In this document: positions 27,375 through 37,074 of the stretch, piece by piece
How the letters are laid out: each line of letters starts with the position of its first letter
Numbering within the stretch: the stretch's first letter is position 1
Assembly: GCA_031580995.1 (NCBI GenBank)
Contig: JAVLCC010000002.1
Coordinates: 1 to 64,000 of the forward strand
Source: CAJXVY01 sp031580995
Lineage (GTDB): Bacteria > Actinomycetota > Actinomycetes > Actinomycetales > Microbacteriaceae
Length of the DNA: 64,000 nt
Direction: 5' to 3'
The notes under the pieces: generated by a model
Told to the model about the DNA's origin: nothing
The model's database searches: none
What the model saw: only the letters and a program-made list of their open reading frames with translations
Made by a program: the position numbers and the translations under genes

Positions 27375-28768
27375 ACGATTGGGACGTGTAGAGCTCTCGC
27401 CGCATCGGAAATAGATCCCGACAATGAGGGGTATACAGCAAACGCCGCACTAACATCATCAACGGTCAGCCTGTTTTCAACCGCAACAGCAATCGCATAA
27501 ATCAATTCGCTGGCTCTTGGCGCCACAACCACTCCACCAATTACAGTTCCACCTGTTGATGCAAATAACTTAATGAATCCGTCTTGAACACCCATCATTT
27601 TTGCCCGAGGGTTTCTCTCAAGCTCGATTTTGTGAACAAAGCCCCGAACCTCATCACTTTCAATTGATGTCTGTGACCATCCAACTGAGGCAATCTCGGG
27701 TGAGGTGAAAACGTTCGCCGTCACATTTCTTAGCTGAGTTGGGGTTGAAACATCACCCATTGCGTGGAAAACCGCAGTCCGACCCTGCATGGCAGAAACC
27801 GAGGCAAGTGGTAAGAAGTTGGTGCAATCACCAGCGGCGTAAACGTTCGCCCTTGAGGTTCCCGCTACTTTGTTGACCAAAATTTGACCGGTTTCGTTTG
27901 TTTCAACGCCAGCCTCTTCAAGATTCAAGCCTTCAGTGTTTGGAATCCCCCCGACTGCCATCAGGCAATGCGAACCGACCAGCACCTCGCCGTTATCCAG
28001 TGTGACCTTAACCCCGTCGCCCGTGTTCTCAACGCTCTCCGCACGAGATTTATTCATAATTCTCATGCCCCCTCGCTTGAAGACATTTTCCAGCACTATC
28101 GCTGCATCTCTATCCTCACCGGGCAATACGTAATCTCTTGAAGAGACCAGTGTGACCTTTGCTCCCAAGGCCAGGTACGCTCCGGCAAATTCTGCTCCAG
28201 TTACACCCGAACCGACAACAATTAGATGCTCTGGGAGGCTTTCTAGGTTATAAAGCTGCTTCCAGTTGAAAATCCGCTCGCCATCTGGCTTAGCGCTTTC
28301 CAACTCTCGTGGTCTCGCACCAGCGGAGACAATGATTGTTTTTGTCTCAATCCGCATTTCTGCTGAGCCATCATTTGGAGTGACGATTACGGCGTGGTTT
28401 CCATCAAGCCTGCCGCTTCCGGTAATCAGCTGAACACCGGCTTTTTCCAGTTGACGCTGCATATCCAGCGACTGCTCTCGAGCGAGGTTTTTCAATCGTT
28501 GATTAACTGCTTTCAGATCAACCTCTATTTGCCCACCTGATGTTTTCAATCCAAGCTCTTCAATTTCAGAAAAACGCTTAGAAATATCAGCCACTGCGAT
28601 CAGAGTCTTAGATGGAACTGTCGCTGTCAATACCGCAGAGCCGCCCCAGCCCTCACGTTCAATCAGTATTACCTCAGCACCCAGTTGCCTGCCTGCCAAC
28701 GCCGCCTCGAAGCCTCCGGGGCCAGCGCCAATAATCACTATTCTGTGTGTTGGAAATTTTTGAGCCAC
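27371..28768 (-). CDS. lpdA: NAD(P)H-quinone dehydrogenase LpdA-like flavoprotein
   Basis: A 465-residue flavoprotein of the disulfide reductase fold, close in pattern to mycobacterial LpdA, which passes electrons from NAD(P)H to quinones and is not a lipoamide dehydrogenase. Visible: FAD loop [16 protein letters not shown] loop [18 protein letters not shown]/tail [14 protein letters not shown] and dimer region [10 protein letters not shown]. Where true lipoamide dehydrogenases have a CxxxxC disulfide, this reads [13 protein letters not shown], with no cysteine at all. Start GTG 28768. It sits opposite accBC and divergent from punA, as in mycobacteria. Confidence 0.88.
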   Translation of the reverse strand: MAQKFPTHRIVIIGAGPGGFEAALAGRQLGAEVILIEREGWGGSAVLTATVPSKTLIAVADISKRFSEIEELGLKTSGGQIEVDLKAVNQRLKNLAREQSLDMQRQLEKAGVQLITGSGRLDGNHAVIVTPNDGSAEMRIETKTIIVSAGARPRELESAKPDGERIFNWKQLYNLESLPEHLIVVGSGVTGAEFAGAYLALGAKVTLVSSRDYVLPGEDRDAAIVLENVFKRGGMRIMNKSRAESVENTGDGVKVTLDNGEVLVGSHCLMAVGGIPNTEGLNLEEAGVETNETGQILVNKVAGTSRANVYAAGDCTNFLPLASVSAMQGRTAVFHAMGDVSTPTQLRNVTANVFTSPEIASVGWSQTSIESDEVRGFVHKIELERNPRAKMMGVQDGFIKLFASTGGTVIGGVVVAPRASELIYAIAVAVENRLTVDDVSAAFAVYPSLSGSISDAARALHVPIV

Positions 28769-28816
28769 GTCTATATTCTCTTACACTTCTGGCATCTTGG
28801 CTTGGATGAATGCAAA

Positions 28817-28822
28817 TAAACT
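28817..28822 (+). promoter_or_regulatory. Candidate -10 element of punA
   Basis: TAAACT six bases before ATG 28829, with no ribosome site between. Confidence 0.5.
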
Positions 28823-28828
28823 AACCGG

Positions 28829-29626
28829 ATGGAAAAACCCAAACAGCTAGCCCTCGATGCAGCAAACAAAATAAAACAGCTAGCAGAAATCGACTCAGTT
28901 GATATCGCCCTAACCCTCGGTTCAGGTTGGGCAAAGGCTGCAGATCTAGCTGGAGAGGAGCTAGTCAGCATAGATGCCGATGAAATCCCCGGTTTTCATA
29001 AACCAAGCGTTTCTGGTCACACCGGAAAACTTAGAATCATCAAATTAGATTCAGGCAAAAAAGCTCTGGTGGTCGGAGCTAGGACGCATTTTTATGAGGG
29101 TTACGGTGTTGATGCTGTTAGCCACGGAGTCAGAGTCAGCGCCGCCTTGGGTGCGAAGGTCATGGTGTTGACAAACGGTGCAGGTGGAATCAAACAGGAT
29201 TGGAAACCTGGGCAGCCCGTGATTATCTCCGATCACATAAACCTCACTGCCAGCTCACCTCTGAATGGTGCAAACTTCATAGATTTGACAGATTTGTATT
29301 CATCACGAATCCGAGAAATTGCTCTCTCAGTGGATGCATCCCTGGATCAAGGTGTCTATGTTCAATTCCCTGGACCTCACTATGAAACCCCCGCTGAGGT
29401 GCAGATGGCCAAAGCAATGGGTGGGGAGATTGTTGGCATGTCTACCGCTTTGGAGGCAATTGCCGCCAGAGAGGCTGGGCTTGAGGTATTTGGCATGAGC
29501 CTGATCACCAATTTGGCTGCTGGAATTCAAAAAACACCGCTTTCGCATCAAGAGGTTTTAGAAGCTGGGAAGCAAGCGGAACCCGTGATAGCTAAATTAC
29601 TAGCGGAGATAGTAAATAAACTCTGA
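28829..29626 (+). CDS. punA: Purine nucleoside phosphorylase
   Basis: Trimeric PNP splits inosine and guanosine (and deoxy forms) with phosphate to the base and (deoxy)ribose-1-phosphate. The 265-residue protein has LTLGSGWAKAAD, SGHTGKL, VVGARTHFYEGY (phosphate and ribose site), LTNGAGGIK, GPHYETPAEV and MSTALEAIAAREAG. Its stop overlaps the pmmB start (TGATG), which links base release to phosphosugar handling. It belongs with deoA, add and cdd in this region to nucleoside salvage. Confidence 0.95.
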   Translation: MEKPKQLALDAANKIKQLAEIDSVDIALTLGSGWAKAADLAGEELVSIDADEIPGFHKPSVSGHTGKLRIIKLDSGKKALVVGARTHFYEGYGVDAVSHGVRVSAALGAKVMVLTNGAGGIKQDWKPGQPVIISDHINLTASSPLNGANFIDLTDLYSSRIREIALSVDASLDQGVYVQFPGPHYETPAEVQMAKAMGGEIVGMSTALEAIAAREAGLEVFGMSLITNLAAGIQKTPLSHQEVLEAGKQAEPVIAKLLAEIVNKL

Positions 29627-31236
29627 TGGATTATGACTACGTAAAAGCCTGGATTGAAAACGATCCAGATGATGAAACCAAAGCACAGCTCAGTGAGCTT
29701 TTGGAAAATAATCAGACATCCGAAATTGAAACACTGTTTGCCTCCAGGTTGAGTTTCGGAACCGCGGGGCTGAGGGCTGAGTTGGGTGCAGGACCCATGC
29801 GGATGAATAGATTGGTAGTCAGTCAAACTGCGCAGGGAATTGCTGATTTTCTCAATCAAAACAAAGATTTATATTTAGACCCAAATGGTGAGCTGAGTGC
29901 AGTTATCGGTTTTGATGCTAGAAAAAACTCACAGATATTTGCTCAAGACTCAGCTGAGATTTTGCAGGCCTCAGGCATTGAGGTGGCATTATTTGATCAG
30001 CATGTCCCAACCCCGGTTGTGGCATTCACCGCCAAACAAAAACAAAGCTCACTGGCGATTGTGGTGACTGCTAGTCACAACCCACCAAATGACAACGGCT
30101 ATAAGGTCTATCTCGGTGGGGCCAATGGAAATTCACAAATCATCCCTCCGCAGGATGCTGAAATCGCTCAGGCGATCGATGCGGTAAAAGAAATTAATCC
30201 CAGCAATCGCTCAAGTGGTTATAAAAAAATTGGGCCAGAGCAAATCAAAACCTATTTGCATCGCTGTGATGAACTTGCAGCTGAAAACCAGCAGTCTGAG
30301 CTAAAGATTGTTTACACAGCAATGCACGGAGTGGGCTGGGATCTAATGAAAGAAATTTTCAAACAAGCTGGCTTCACAAACATTTATCCAGTGGCTGAAC
30401 AAATGCACCCCGATCCCAATTTCCCGACTGTCCAATTTCCAAACCCAGAAGAACCAGGAGCTATGGATCTTGCATTGGCTGAGGCAAGGAAAGTCAAAGC
30501 CGATTTGATAATCGCCAACGATCCGGATGCTGATCGTTTGGCAGTTGGTGTGAAAACAAAAGACGACTACCGAATGCTAAGCGGAAACGAATTGGGGATA
30601 TTGCTTGCGGATTTCGTTACCGATAAACACCAACATGGCTCTGTGGCTGCAAGCTATGTCTCCAGTCAGCAAATCATCAGTCTTGCGGGGCAAAAAGGTT
30701 TTGATCACCAGCTAACCCCTACGGGGTTTAAGTGGATTGCAAAAGTAGAGAACCTGGTTTTTGGTTTTGAGGAGGCACTGGGTTATTGCGTGGACCCAAA
30801 AAACACTCCCGATAAAGATGGTCTCACCGCCGCACTTTATTCCTGTCTGATTGCCGCAGAACTAAGCCGTGAAGGTCTCAGCATTGACGAAAAACTAGAG
30901 CAAATCGCTGTGAGCACGGGATATTTTGAAACTAGTCAAATCTCAATCCGTCTTCAGTCAATCAATTCCGTGCAGCAGTTGGTGAAAAATCTCAAAAAGA
31001 CTCCAAAGCTTAATCTCTCGGGTAAATCCGCCTCAATTATCGATCTCTCCGAAAATGATCCACGCTTGGACATGTTGGAAATTAGACCGGATGAGAACTC
31101 AAGGGCACTTATTAGAGCAAGTGGCACCGAACCAAAGCTGAAGTGCTATCTAGAGACAACAGGAAGTGACAGAGCTGAGGCTAAAAAGGCTATGCAGGAA
31201 CTTGATGCGTTGATGTCTGATTTTCTAAAGCAGTGA
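29626..31236 (+). CDS. pmmB: Phospho-sugar mutase (PmmB family)
   Basis: A 536-residue alpha-D-phosphohexomutase: FGTAGLRAELGAG near 45, phosphoserine loop VVTASHNPPNDNGYKVY, metal loop NDPDADRLAVG, sugar loop FGFEEALGY and phosphate loop RASGTEPKLK. Annotated homologues are called phosphomannomutase or phosphoglucomutase; the tight coupling to punA suggests that pentose-1-phosphates from nucleosides could be a natural substrate (phosphopentomutase activity). The last 12 bases overlap the opposing PTS IIB gene. Confidence 0.88.
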   Translation: MDYDYVKAWIENDPDDETKAQLSELLENNQTSEIETLFASRLSFGTAGLRAELGAGPMRMNRLVVSQTAQGIADFLNQNKDLYLDPNGELSAVIGFDARKNSQIFAQDSAEILQASGIEVALFDQHVPTPVVAFTAKQKQSSLAIVVTASHNPPNDNGYKVYLGGANGNSQIIPPQDAEIAQAIDAVKEINPSNRSSGYKKIGPEQIKTYLHRCDELAAENQQSELKIVYTAMHGVGWDLMKEIFKQAGFTNIYPVAEQMHPDPNFPTVQFPNPEEPGAMDLALAEARKVKADLIIANDPDADRLAVGVKTKDDYRMLSGNELGILLADFVTDKHQHGSVAASYVSSQQIISLAGQKGFDHQLTPTGFKWIAKVENLVFGFEEALGYCVDPKNTPDKDGLTAALYSCLIAAELSREGLSIDEKLEQIAVSTGYFETSQISIRLQSINSVQQLVKNLKKTPKLNLSGKSASIIDLSENDPRLDMLEIRPDENSRALIRASGTEPKLKCYLETTGSDRAEAKKAMQELDALMSDFLKQ

Positions 31237-31503
31237 GCCCTGTAGTTTTTCAGTCAGTTCGTTTAGGTCAAAAACATTATCCACGGTAATTATTTCTGCC
31301 CTTATTCCTCCTAGCTGGTCTTGAAGCTCGGGGGTGCAAAGAACTATCTGGGCAGGTGAGTCATCTCGAAGTGCGGTTGTTATGTCGGTGGCATCAACTT
31401 CTGCCTCGATATCCAGTTGCTCCAAAACACGTTCGGCATTCATCTTAAGTAGGACTGAGGTGCCAATACCCATTCCGCAGACCGCCAAAAGTTTCATAGC
31501 CAA
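31225..31503 (-). CDS. PTS sugar transporter IIB subunit (lactose/ascorbate type)
   Basis: A 92-residue IIB protein with the phosphocysteine loop LLAVCGMGIGTSVLLK (Cys9), typical of SgaB/UlaB-like and related IIB subunits, which receive phosphate from IIA and pass it to incoming sugar. It follows the IIA gene by one base. No IIC permease is adjacent or elsewhere in the window. The sugar is unknown. It overlaps the pmmB 3' end by 12 bases. Confidence 0.88.
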   Translation of the reverse strand: MAMKLLAVCGMGIGTSVLLKMNAERVLEQLDIEAEVDATDITTALRDDSPAQIVLCTPELQDQLGGIRAEIITVDNVFDLNELTEKLQGSLL

Positions 31504-31504
31504 A

Positions 31505-31969
31505 TCATTGCAGATACTGAGAAAATATGTCCCTGACTTCGCTGACAGTGGAACACTGTTGCATTTTTTCTACAACACCTGAGTTGGTCAAAAATAGTGC
31601 AAGGGTTTTTAGCATCTCAATGTGCTCCTCATTGGAAGTGGCGGATATGGCAAAAATAACCCTCACGGGATCGTTTTTTTCACTACCGCTTATCAATTCG
31701 CTCTCGGAAATAAAAACTGCAGCCGCTGTTTTATCCGTGCCCTCGCTTGGTCGACCGTGAACAATCGCAACCTGTGGAGCGAGCACCATGTAGGGGCCGT
31801 TTTCTTTGATTATTTGAATGACTTCAGCTTCATACCCAGCTTTCACAACCCCTGCTTGCTCAAGCAACAAAGCCGCTTTCGATGAAGCTTCTAGGAAACT
31901 ATTGGCCTGCGAAATCTGGATACATCCATCAGGGATGAAATCATTCAAATTGACTGAAGCCACGGTCAA
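31505..31969 (-). CDS. PTS sugar transporter IIA subunit (mannitol/fructose-type)
   Basis: A 154-residue IIA-type domain. The phosphorylated histidine is His71 in APQVAIVHGRPSEG (family: xxxPHARPxxG). IIA takes phosphate from HPr and hands it to IIB, encoded next. Start TTG 31969 or GTG 31963 are both possible; GGAG lies in the add 3' end upstream. The start overlaps add by up to 29 bases. A regulatory rather than transport role is possible because no permease is nearby. Confidence 0.85.
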   Translation of the reverse strand: MTVASVNLNDFIPDGCIQISQANSFLEASSKAALLLEQAGVVKAGYEAEVIQIIKENGPYMVLAPQVAIVHGRPSEGTDKTAAAVFISESELISGSEKNDPVRVIFAISATSNEEHIEMLKTLALFLTNSGVVEKMQQCSTVSEVRDIFSQYLQ

Positions 31970-33023
31970 TCATCTCCAGTAGCTCTTCTCTAGTTTCTAG
32001 AGATTGGAAACTGGCCTCAGCGGCACTGATTTGAAATTGATGAATATCTTGTAATTCATAACCAAAGGTTTCAGTTAGCATCTCAAGTTCCCTGGAGAGT
32101 GTTGTTGATGACTGCAAACGATTATCGGTGTTTACTGTCACCTCAAAACCAAGGTCATACAAAGCATCGAATGGGTGATTGGCGATACCGCTTCCCAACA
32201 ACTCACCGGCGCCTGTTTGCAGGTTGGAACTTGGGGCGATTTCCAAAGCAATCTGTCGATCGTGAATCCATTCCGCGACTGGACCCAGAACAACCAAATC
32301 TGTATCTCCCTCAGTTCTCGTGAGCATCACATCTTCGATTAGGTTCACACCGTGACCTATGCGGATTGCTCTTCCGCTGACAATCGCATCCTTGATTGAA
32401 TCCAACCCATCTGCTTCACCGGCATGGACGGTAACAGGCATTAGCTCACTGGCTAGATAATCAAATGCCACTTTATGTAGTGATGCAGGGAAGCCTTTTT
32501 CTGGTCCCGCAATATCGAAACCAACAACACCATCGTTTCTGTTGGCCACCGCTAACTCGGCAATTTCTAAACTTCTATTTCCCTGTCTCATTGCACAAAG
32601 AATCTGACCGGTGCGAATGAATCCGCCCATAGCCTCAACCAGTTGCATGCCCTCTTCGAGACCATCTTGGACAGCATCCACAGCCTCTTGCAAACTAAGC
32701 CCACCGAGCTGGTTTTGTTCTGGAGCCCACCGAAGCTCTGCATAAATAACGCCATCCTCATGGAGATCCAAAACAGACTCAGTGGCGATTCTTCTGAGGT
32801 GTTCGGGTTTTTGCATAACAGCGAGGGTGTGTTCAAAGGTTGAGAGATACCTCTCAAGCGAACCAGAATTTGCACTCTGATAAAACCAGCTTGCTAGCGC
32901 ATGCTCGTTAGCTTCTGGAAGAACATGGCCTATTTCTTCGGCGATTTCAATCATGGTTTGTGGTCTTAGACCACCATCTAGATGATCGTGCAGAGAAATC
33001 TTTGGCAGTTTTTTCATATCCAT
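31941..33023 (-). CDS. add: Adenosine deaminase
   Basis: Add converts adenosine to inosine, feeding purine nucleoside phosphorylase. The 360-residue amidohydrolase has the metal pair in SLHDHLDGGLRP near residues 10-21, GFDIAGPE, catalytic HAGEAD and IGHGVNL; the second aspartate motif reads VNTDNR where most members have TDDP, a mild divergence. Its ATG overlaps the deoA stop (TAATG). Confidence 0.93.
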   Translation of the reverse strand: MDMKKLPKISLHDHLDGGLRPQTMIEIAEEIGHVLPEANEHALASWFYQSANSGSLERYLSTFEHTLAVMQKPEHLRRIATESVLDLHEDGVIYAELRWAPEQNQLGGLSLQEAVDAVQDGLEEGMQLVEAMGGFIRTGQILCAMRQGNRSLEIAELAVANRNDGVVGFDIAGPEKGFPASLHKVAFDYLASELMPVTVHAGEADGLDSIKDAIVSGRAIRIGHGVNLIEDVMLTRTEGDTDLVVLGPVAEWIHDRQIALEIAPSSNLQTGAGELLGSGIANHPFDALYDLGFEVTVNTDNRLQSSTTLSRELEMLTETFGYELQDIHQFQISAAEASFQSLETREELLEMIDRGFSQFE

Positions 33024-34291
33024 TAGCGCAACTCTTTCAAAACTATTGGCCGACGTTGAGATTGATTGACAATAGTACTGGCGTTTCCGATATCAGATTT
33101 CGCACCCTCTATCTTTGACTCGCTATCGGTAAACAATTCAAATAATAAATCCCCTGTTTGAACTTTTTCGCCCTGAGTCTTGTGAAGCACAACCCCAGCC
33201 GCATCCTGAACTTCATCACCCTGTTTTTCTCTGCCTGCGCCCAGTCTCCAGCTGGCCATGCCGACACCCAAAGCGTCTAGTTCTAGATAACCTTCGGTTT
33301 CAGCAAAGATTTTTTCACTGTGTTTGGCAACTGCCATTGGCGCCAGCGGGTCACCAGACTGCGCGCTAATCATTTCTCGCCACTTATCCATGGCTTTTCC
33401 ATTAGCCAGGTTCTCCGATGGGTCCGCCACGATTCCACTTAACCTGAGCATTTCCCTGGCAATGGTGACAGTTAGTTCCACCACGTCGCTTGGACCACCA
33501 CCGGATAGCACTTCAATAGATTCTTCGACTTCTAAAGAGTTACCTATTTTTCTTCCAAGTGGTGTGGACATATCGGTGAGGAAAGCAGTGGTTGAAACCC
33601 CTGAGTCTTTACCCAGTGAAACAAGTGTCTCCGCCAATTGCTCAGCGGTTTCTACATCTTTCATAAACGCACCACTGCCAACCTTCACATCCAAAACCAG
33701 TGAGGCTGTTCCCTCAGCAATTTTTTTACTCATTATCGAAGAGGCAATTAGGGGAATTGCCTCAACGGTCCCTGTTACGTCTCTCAGTGCGTAAAGCTTT
33801 TTATCAGCTGGTGCCAAGCCACTTCCAGCTGCACAAACAACTGCGCCAACTTTCTCCAATTGATCAAAAATCTGTTGGTTGGAAAGATTTGCCTGCCAGC
33901 CAGGGATGGCTTCCAACTTGTCCAAAGTTCCGCCGGTGTGACCCAATCCCCTACCGCTTAGCTGCGGGACTGCAACACCATAGCTTGCCACCAATGGAGC
34001 AAGTGGCAAGGTGATCTTGTCCCCAACACCTCCGGTTGAGTGCTTATCGACGGTTTTTTTAGACAACTTTGAAAAATCAAGTCTCTCCCCAGAGTCAATC
34101 ATCGCCTGCGTTAGGTGTTTGATTTCATCCCGAGTCATGCCGTTTAGCAAAATGGCCATTGCCATAGAAGACATCTGCTCATCGCCTATAGCCCCAGCTG
34201 TGTAACTAGAAATCAACCAATCGATTTCTGTTTTAGAAAGCTCACCCCGCTCGCGCTTTTTAACAATCAGTTCAACGGCACTAAACGCCAA
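33023..34291 (-). CDS. deoA: Thymidine phosphorylase
   Basis: DeoA phosphorolyses thymidine or other pyrimidine nucleosides to base and (deoxy)ribose-1-phosphate. The 422-residue protein has the signature KHSTGGVGDKITLPLAPL near 80-98, SGRGLGHTGGTLDKLEAIPG and DVKVGSGAFMK. TTG 34291 has GAGGAG seven bases upstream, inside the cdd stop region. The pyrimidine-nucleoside phosphorylase label (pdp) would fit equally well from sequence. Confidence 0.94.
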   Translation of the reverse strand: MAFSAVELIVKKRERGELSKTEIDWLISSYTAGAIGDEQMSSMAMAILLNGMTRDEIKHLTQAMIDSGERLDFSKLSKKTVDKHSTGGVGDKITLPLAPLVASYGVAVPQLSGRGLGHTGGTLDKLEAIPGWQANLSNQQIFDQLEKVGAVVCAAGSGLAPADKKLYALRDVTGTVEAIPLIASSIMSKKIAEGTASLVLDVKVGSGAFMKDVETAEQLAETLVSLGKDSGVSTTAFLTDMSTPLGRKIGNSLEVEESIEVLSGGGPSDVVELTVTIAREMLRLSGIVADPSENLANGKAMDKWREMISAQSGDPLAPMAVAKHSEKIFAETEGYLELDALGVGMASWRLGAGREKQGDEVQDAAGVVLHKTQGEKVQTGDLLFELFTDSESKIEGAKSDIGNASTIVNQSQRRPIVLKELR

Positions 34292-34292
34292 A

Positions 34293-34685
34293 TCAGTTCT
34301 CCTCTAAATCTCTGGGGCCGAAGGCATCGGGGATGACTTCCTCAATACTTTTAATCCCGCTAACAGTCTCAAGCATCATTCCGTGAGCTGCGTGTTCGCT
34401 GAGCAGTTGCCTGCAGCGCCCACAGGGCATAATCACAGCCCCTGTTGAATCAACACAGCTAAAGGCGACCAATTTTCCACCGCCGGTAGCGAATAATTCA
34501 CTCACCATTGAACACTCCGCGCAAAGCGTCAAGCCATAGCTAGCGTTTTCAACATTCGCCCCGGTTATCACTCTTCCATCATCAACGATTGCCGCCGCTC
34601 CAACTGGGTAGTTGGAATAGGGAGCATAGGAGTTTTTGCTAGCCTCCAAGGCTTTGAGTCTCAGTTGTTCCCAGTTAATTTCCAT
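34293..34685 (-). CDS. cdd: Cytidine deaminase
   Basis: Cdd deaminates cytidine to uridine and deoxycytidine to deoxyuridine. The 130-residue tetrameric-type enzyme has substrate strand SNYPVGAA, catalytic CAECSMVSEL (zinc Cys and Glu) and PCGRCRQLL with the remaining zinc cysteines. It starts two bases after the permease gene and is followed by deoA, so imported pyrimidine nucleosides meet cdd then deoA. Confidence 0.97.
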   Translation of the reverse strand: MEINWEQLRLKALEASKNSYAPYSNYPVGAAAIVDDGRVITGANVENASYGLTLCAECSMVSELFATGGGKLVAFSCVDSTGAVIMPCGRCRQLLSEHAAHGMMLETVSGIKSIEEVIPDAFGPRDLEEN

Positions 34686-34687
34686 AA

Positions 34688-35917
34688 TCAGCTCTTTATA
34701 TAGGGTTTTCCAGCCGCTGCCGGGCCTTTCACCTTACCAACCAGTCCCGCAACCGCAATCACGGTCAATATATAGGGAAGCATTAGCAAAAATTCGCTGG
34801 GCAGAGGTGAGCCCACAATCTGAACTGCGTATTGCAGGTTCAAAGCAAACCCAAACAGCAAAGCTGCCATGGCTGCATATAGTGGATTCCATCTTCCAAA
34901 AATCAAGGCTGCCAGAGCTATATATCCAGCACCATTGGTCATTTCTTTTCCAAAAGCACCGACCTGACCCAAAGTGAAAAAGCTTCCACCGAGACCTGCT
35001 AGCGCTCCACCGATCAGCACTGAGATATACCTAGTTCTGAATACTTTGATTCCAACCGTGTCACTTGCCTTTGGATACTCCCCGACGGATCTGACCCGCA
35101 GGCCCCATTTGGTTTTGAACAGGGCCAAAAACACACCAATCACTGCCGCATACATCAAATAAACAATGAGCGTTTGGTTGAAAAGCACAGGGCCAATAAT
35201 TGGAATCTGTCCCAGTACGGGTATCGAGAGTTTGTCAAACCTGGGGGGTTGATTCAGAGTTGTGATGTTGTCAGCCAAAACCGTTGAGAACAGAAAGCTT
35301 GTTAGACCAATGATCAAAACATTCACAACCACACCTGTAATAATCTGATCCACCAGGTATTTGATTGAGAAAACAGCCAAAATTGATGCCACCAAAGAGC
35401 CCGCGATCATCGCTGAGATAATCCCCAAAATCACACTGTCGGTGATTGAAGCAATCACTGCAGAGGTGAAAGCCCCTGCTAATAGCTGACCCTCAATGGC
35501 AATGTTGATGATTCCAACCCGCTCACTCAATGCACCTGATAATGATCCGAAGATCAAGGGAACCGCAAGTGCCAATGAACCTGCCAACAGAGTGGTTATT
35601 GTCATCGTGGCACCAGCAAAAAGCCAAACCAGAACACTCATAACAAAACTCACACCAAAAACCATCACCAGAGCCAGTGGTGTTTTTTTGTTTTTAGAAA
35701 CAGTGAGATAAAAACTCCATGCCGTAACTGCTAGCGCCAAAATCGCCAAGAACAAAACGAATCCTTGGGCTGGGAAAATCAAGTTGGGTATTGGGAAAAG
35801 ATCAGTTCGAGTTGCAATCTGGATTTCAATGTCATCATCACTAACTGCCGGAACAATCAAAATCGCTAAAAACGTCAGTAGCGTCAGTGCAATTGGGGTT
35901 TTCTTACTCTGCTTCAT
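34688..35917 (-). CDS. Nucleoside ABC importer permease 2 (NupQ/YufQ type)
   Basis: A 409-residue permease with about ten membrane helices and the inner-membrane segment GALSERVGIINIAIEGQLL, a hallmark of BmpA-linked nucleoside importers. The N-terminal ~110 residues add extra helices. It overlaps the first permease by one base and is followed by cdd. Together with the ATPase (37071-38576) and BMP protein (38665-39822) it forms a full importer. Confidence 0.9.
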   Translation of the reverse strand: MKQSKKTPIALTLLTFLAILIVPAVSDDDIEIQIATRTDLFPIPNLIFPAQGFVLFLAILALAVTAWSFYLTVSKNKKTPLALVMVFGVSFVMSVLVWLFAGATMTITTLLAGSLALAVPLIFGSLSGALSERVGIINIAIEGQLLAGAFTSAVIASITDSVILGIISAMIAGSLVASILAVFSIKYLVDQIITGVVVNVLIIGLTSFLFSTVLADNITTLNQPPRFDKLSIPVLGQIPIIGPVLFNQTLIVYLMYAAVIGVFLALFKTKWGLRVRSVGEYPKASDTVGIKVFRTRYISVLIGGALAGLGGSFFTLGQVGAFGKEMTNGAGYIALAALIFGRWNPLYAAMAALLFGFALNLQYAVQIVGSPLPSEFLLMLPYILTVIAVAGLVGKVKGPAAAGKPYIKS

Positions 35918-37074
35918 TACTGCACCGCCTTGGGCTGAGGCAATCTAAACAGAGACCTAATCAGTGGCGGTGCAGCGATAAACAAAACAATTGTGGACTG
36001 AACCACTAAAACGATATCGACAGGCACTCCCTGATTTGCCTGCATGAGAACAGCTCCTGAGCGTAAGCCACCGAATAATAAACCTGCTGCCAAAACCCCA
36101 AATGGGTTATTTCTACCCAGCAAGGCAACCGTAATGGCATCAAAACCAAAGGTGGCGCTGATACCGACCGTTAACTGCCTGTCTGCACCCAAGACCTGGC
36201 TGGCTCCAGCCATTCCCGCAAGACCACCGCTTACCGCCATTACCAAGACATAAGTAAGTGGAATGTTGATTCCTGCGGTTCTAGCGGCATTTTGATTGAA
36301 CCCAAGGGCTCTAAATTGAAAACCAATTGATGATCGATACAACAACCACCAAACCACCACCACCATTGCCAACATGATTATCAGGCCGAAGTGCAATCTG
36401 AAGCCATCACCTAAAATCCCCGGAAGTCTGGAACTTTCAGCAACTGGAGAAGAAATCGGATTGACCTGGTTGGGCGCTTGAAAAACTGGTGTTTTTAGTA
36501 GGTAGGTGAGCAAAAGCAGGGCTATGTAATTAAACATGATGGTCACCACCACCTCATTGGCTCCGGTGGTTGCTTTTAATAGGCCAACAAGCCCTCCCCA
36601 TAAAGCACCGCCAATTAGACCAGCGATTACCGCCATTGGCATGTGGATCAAAAATGGTGCCTCAAAACTTAGCCCGACATAGGCTGCAAACATCGCTCCG
36701 AAAATAATCTGCCCTTGCGCACCGATGTTGAAAAGCCCACTTCGAAAGCTCACCGCCAAACCCAAACCAGCCAAGGTAATCGGTGTTGCATAGGCCAAGG
36801 TTTCGGTGATGGGCTTAATCATTGATTCAAAACTGGAGGCTTGGTAATTAAACACAGAGCCTCTGAACAAAGCATCGTAGGCACCAAACACGCTATTCAG
36901 AATTGCCGAGATGGTATCCAGCGGCCGAGCAAAGAAATAACCACTCGCCTCTTGCACCTCTTCGTTAGCAAAAGCAATCAGGATTCCACCAAATACAAAA
37001 CTCGCCAGAATAGCGAATACGGGTATCACCGCGTTTCCGCTAAAAATCTCTTTTATGAGTTTTTGCTGATTCAC
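35917..37074 (-). CDS. Nucleoside ABC importer permease 1 (NupP/YufP type)
   Basis: A 385-residue permease with about nine membrane segments and the coupling region LAVSFRSGLFNIGAQGQI plus TGANEVVVTIMFNYIAL. The pairing of two dissimilar permeases with one double ATPase is typical of the BmpA/NupNOPQ class, which imports purine and pyrimidine nucleosides. Its ATG overlaps the ATPase stop by four bases. Confidence 0.9.
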   Translation of the reverse strand: MNQQKLIKEIFSGNAVIPVFAILASFVFGGILIAFANEEVQEASGYFFARPLDTISAILNSVFGAYDALFRGSVFNYQASSFESMIKPITETLAYATPITLAGLGLAVSFRSGLFNIGAQGQIIFGAMFAAYVGLSFEAPFLIHMPMAVIAGLIGGALWGGLVGLLKATTGANEVVVTIMFNYIALLLLTYLLKTPVFQAPNQVNPISSPVAESSRLPGILGDGFRLHFGLIIMLAMVVVVWWLLYRSSIGFQFRALGFNQNAARTAGINIPLTYVLVMAVSGGLAGMAGASQVLGADRQLTVGISATFGFDAITVALLGRNNPFGVLAAGLLFGGLRSGAVLMQANQGVPVDIVLVVQSTIVLFIAAPPLIRSLFRLPQPKAVQ

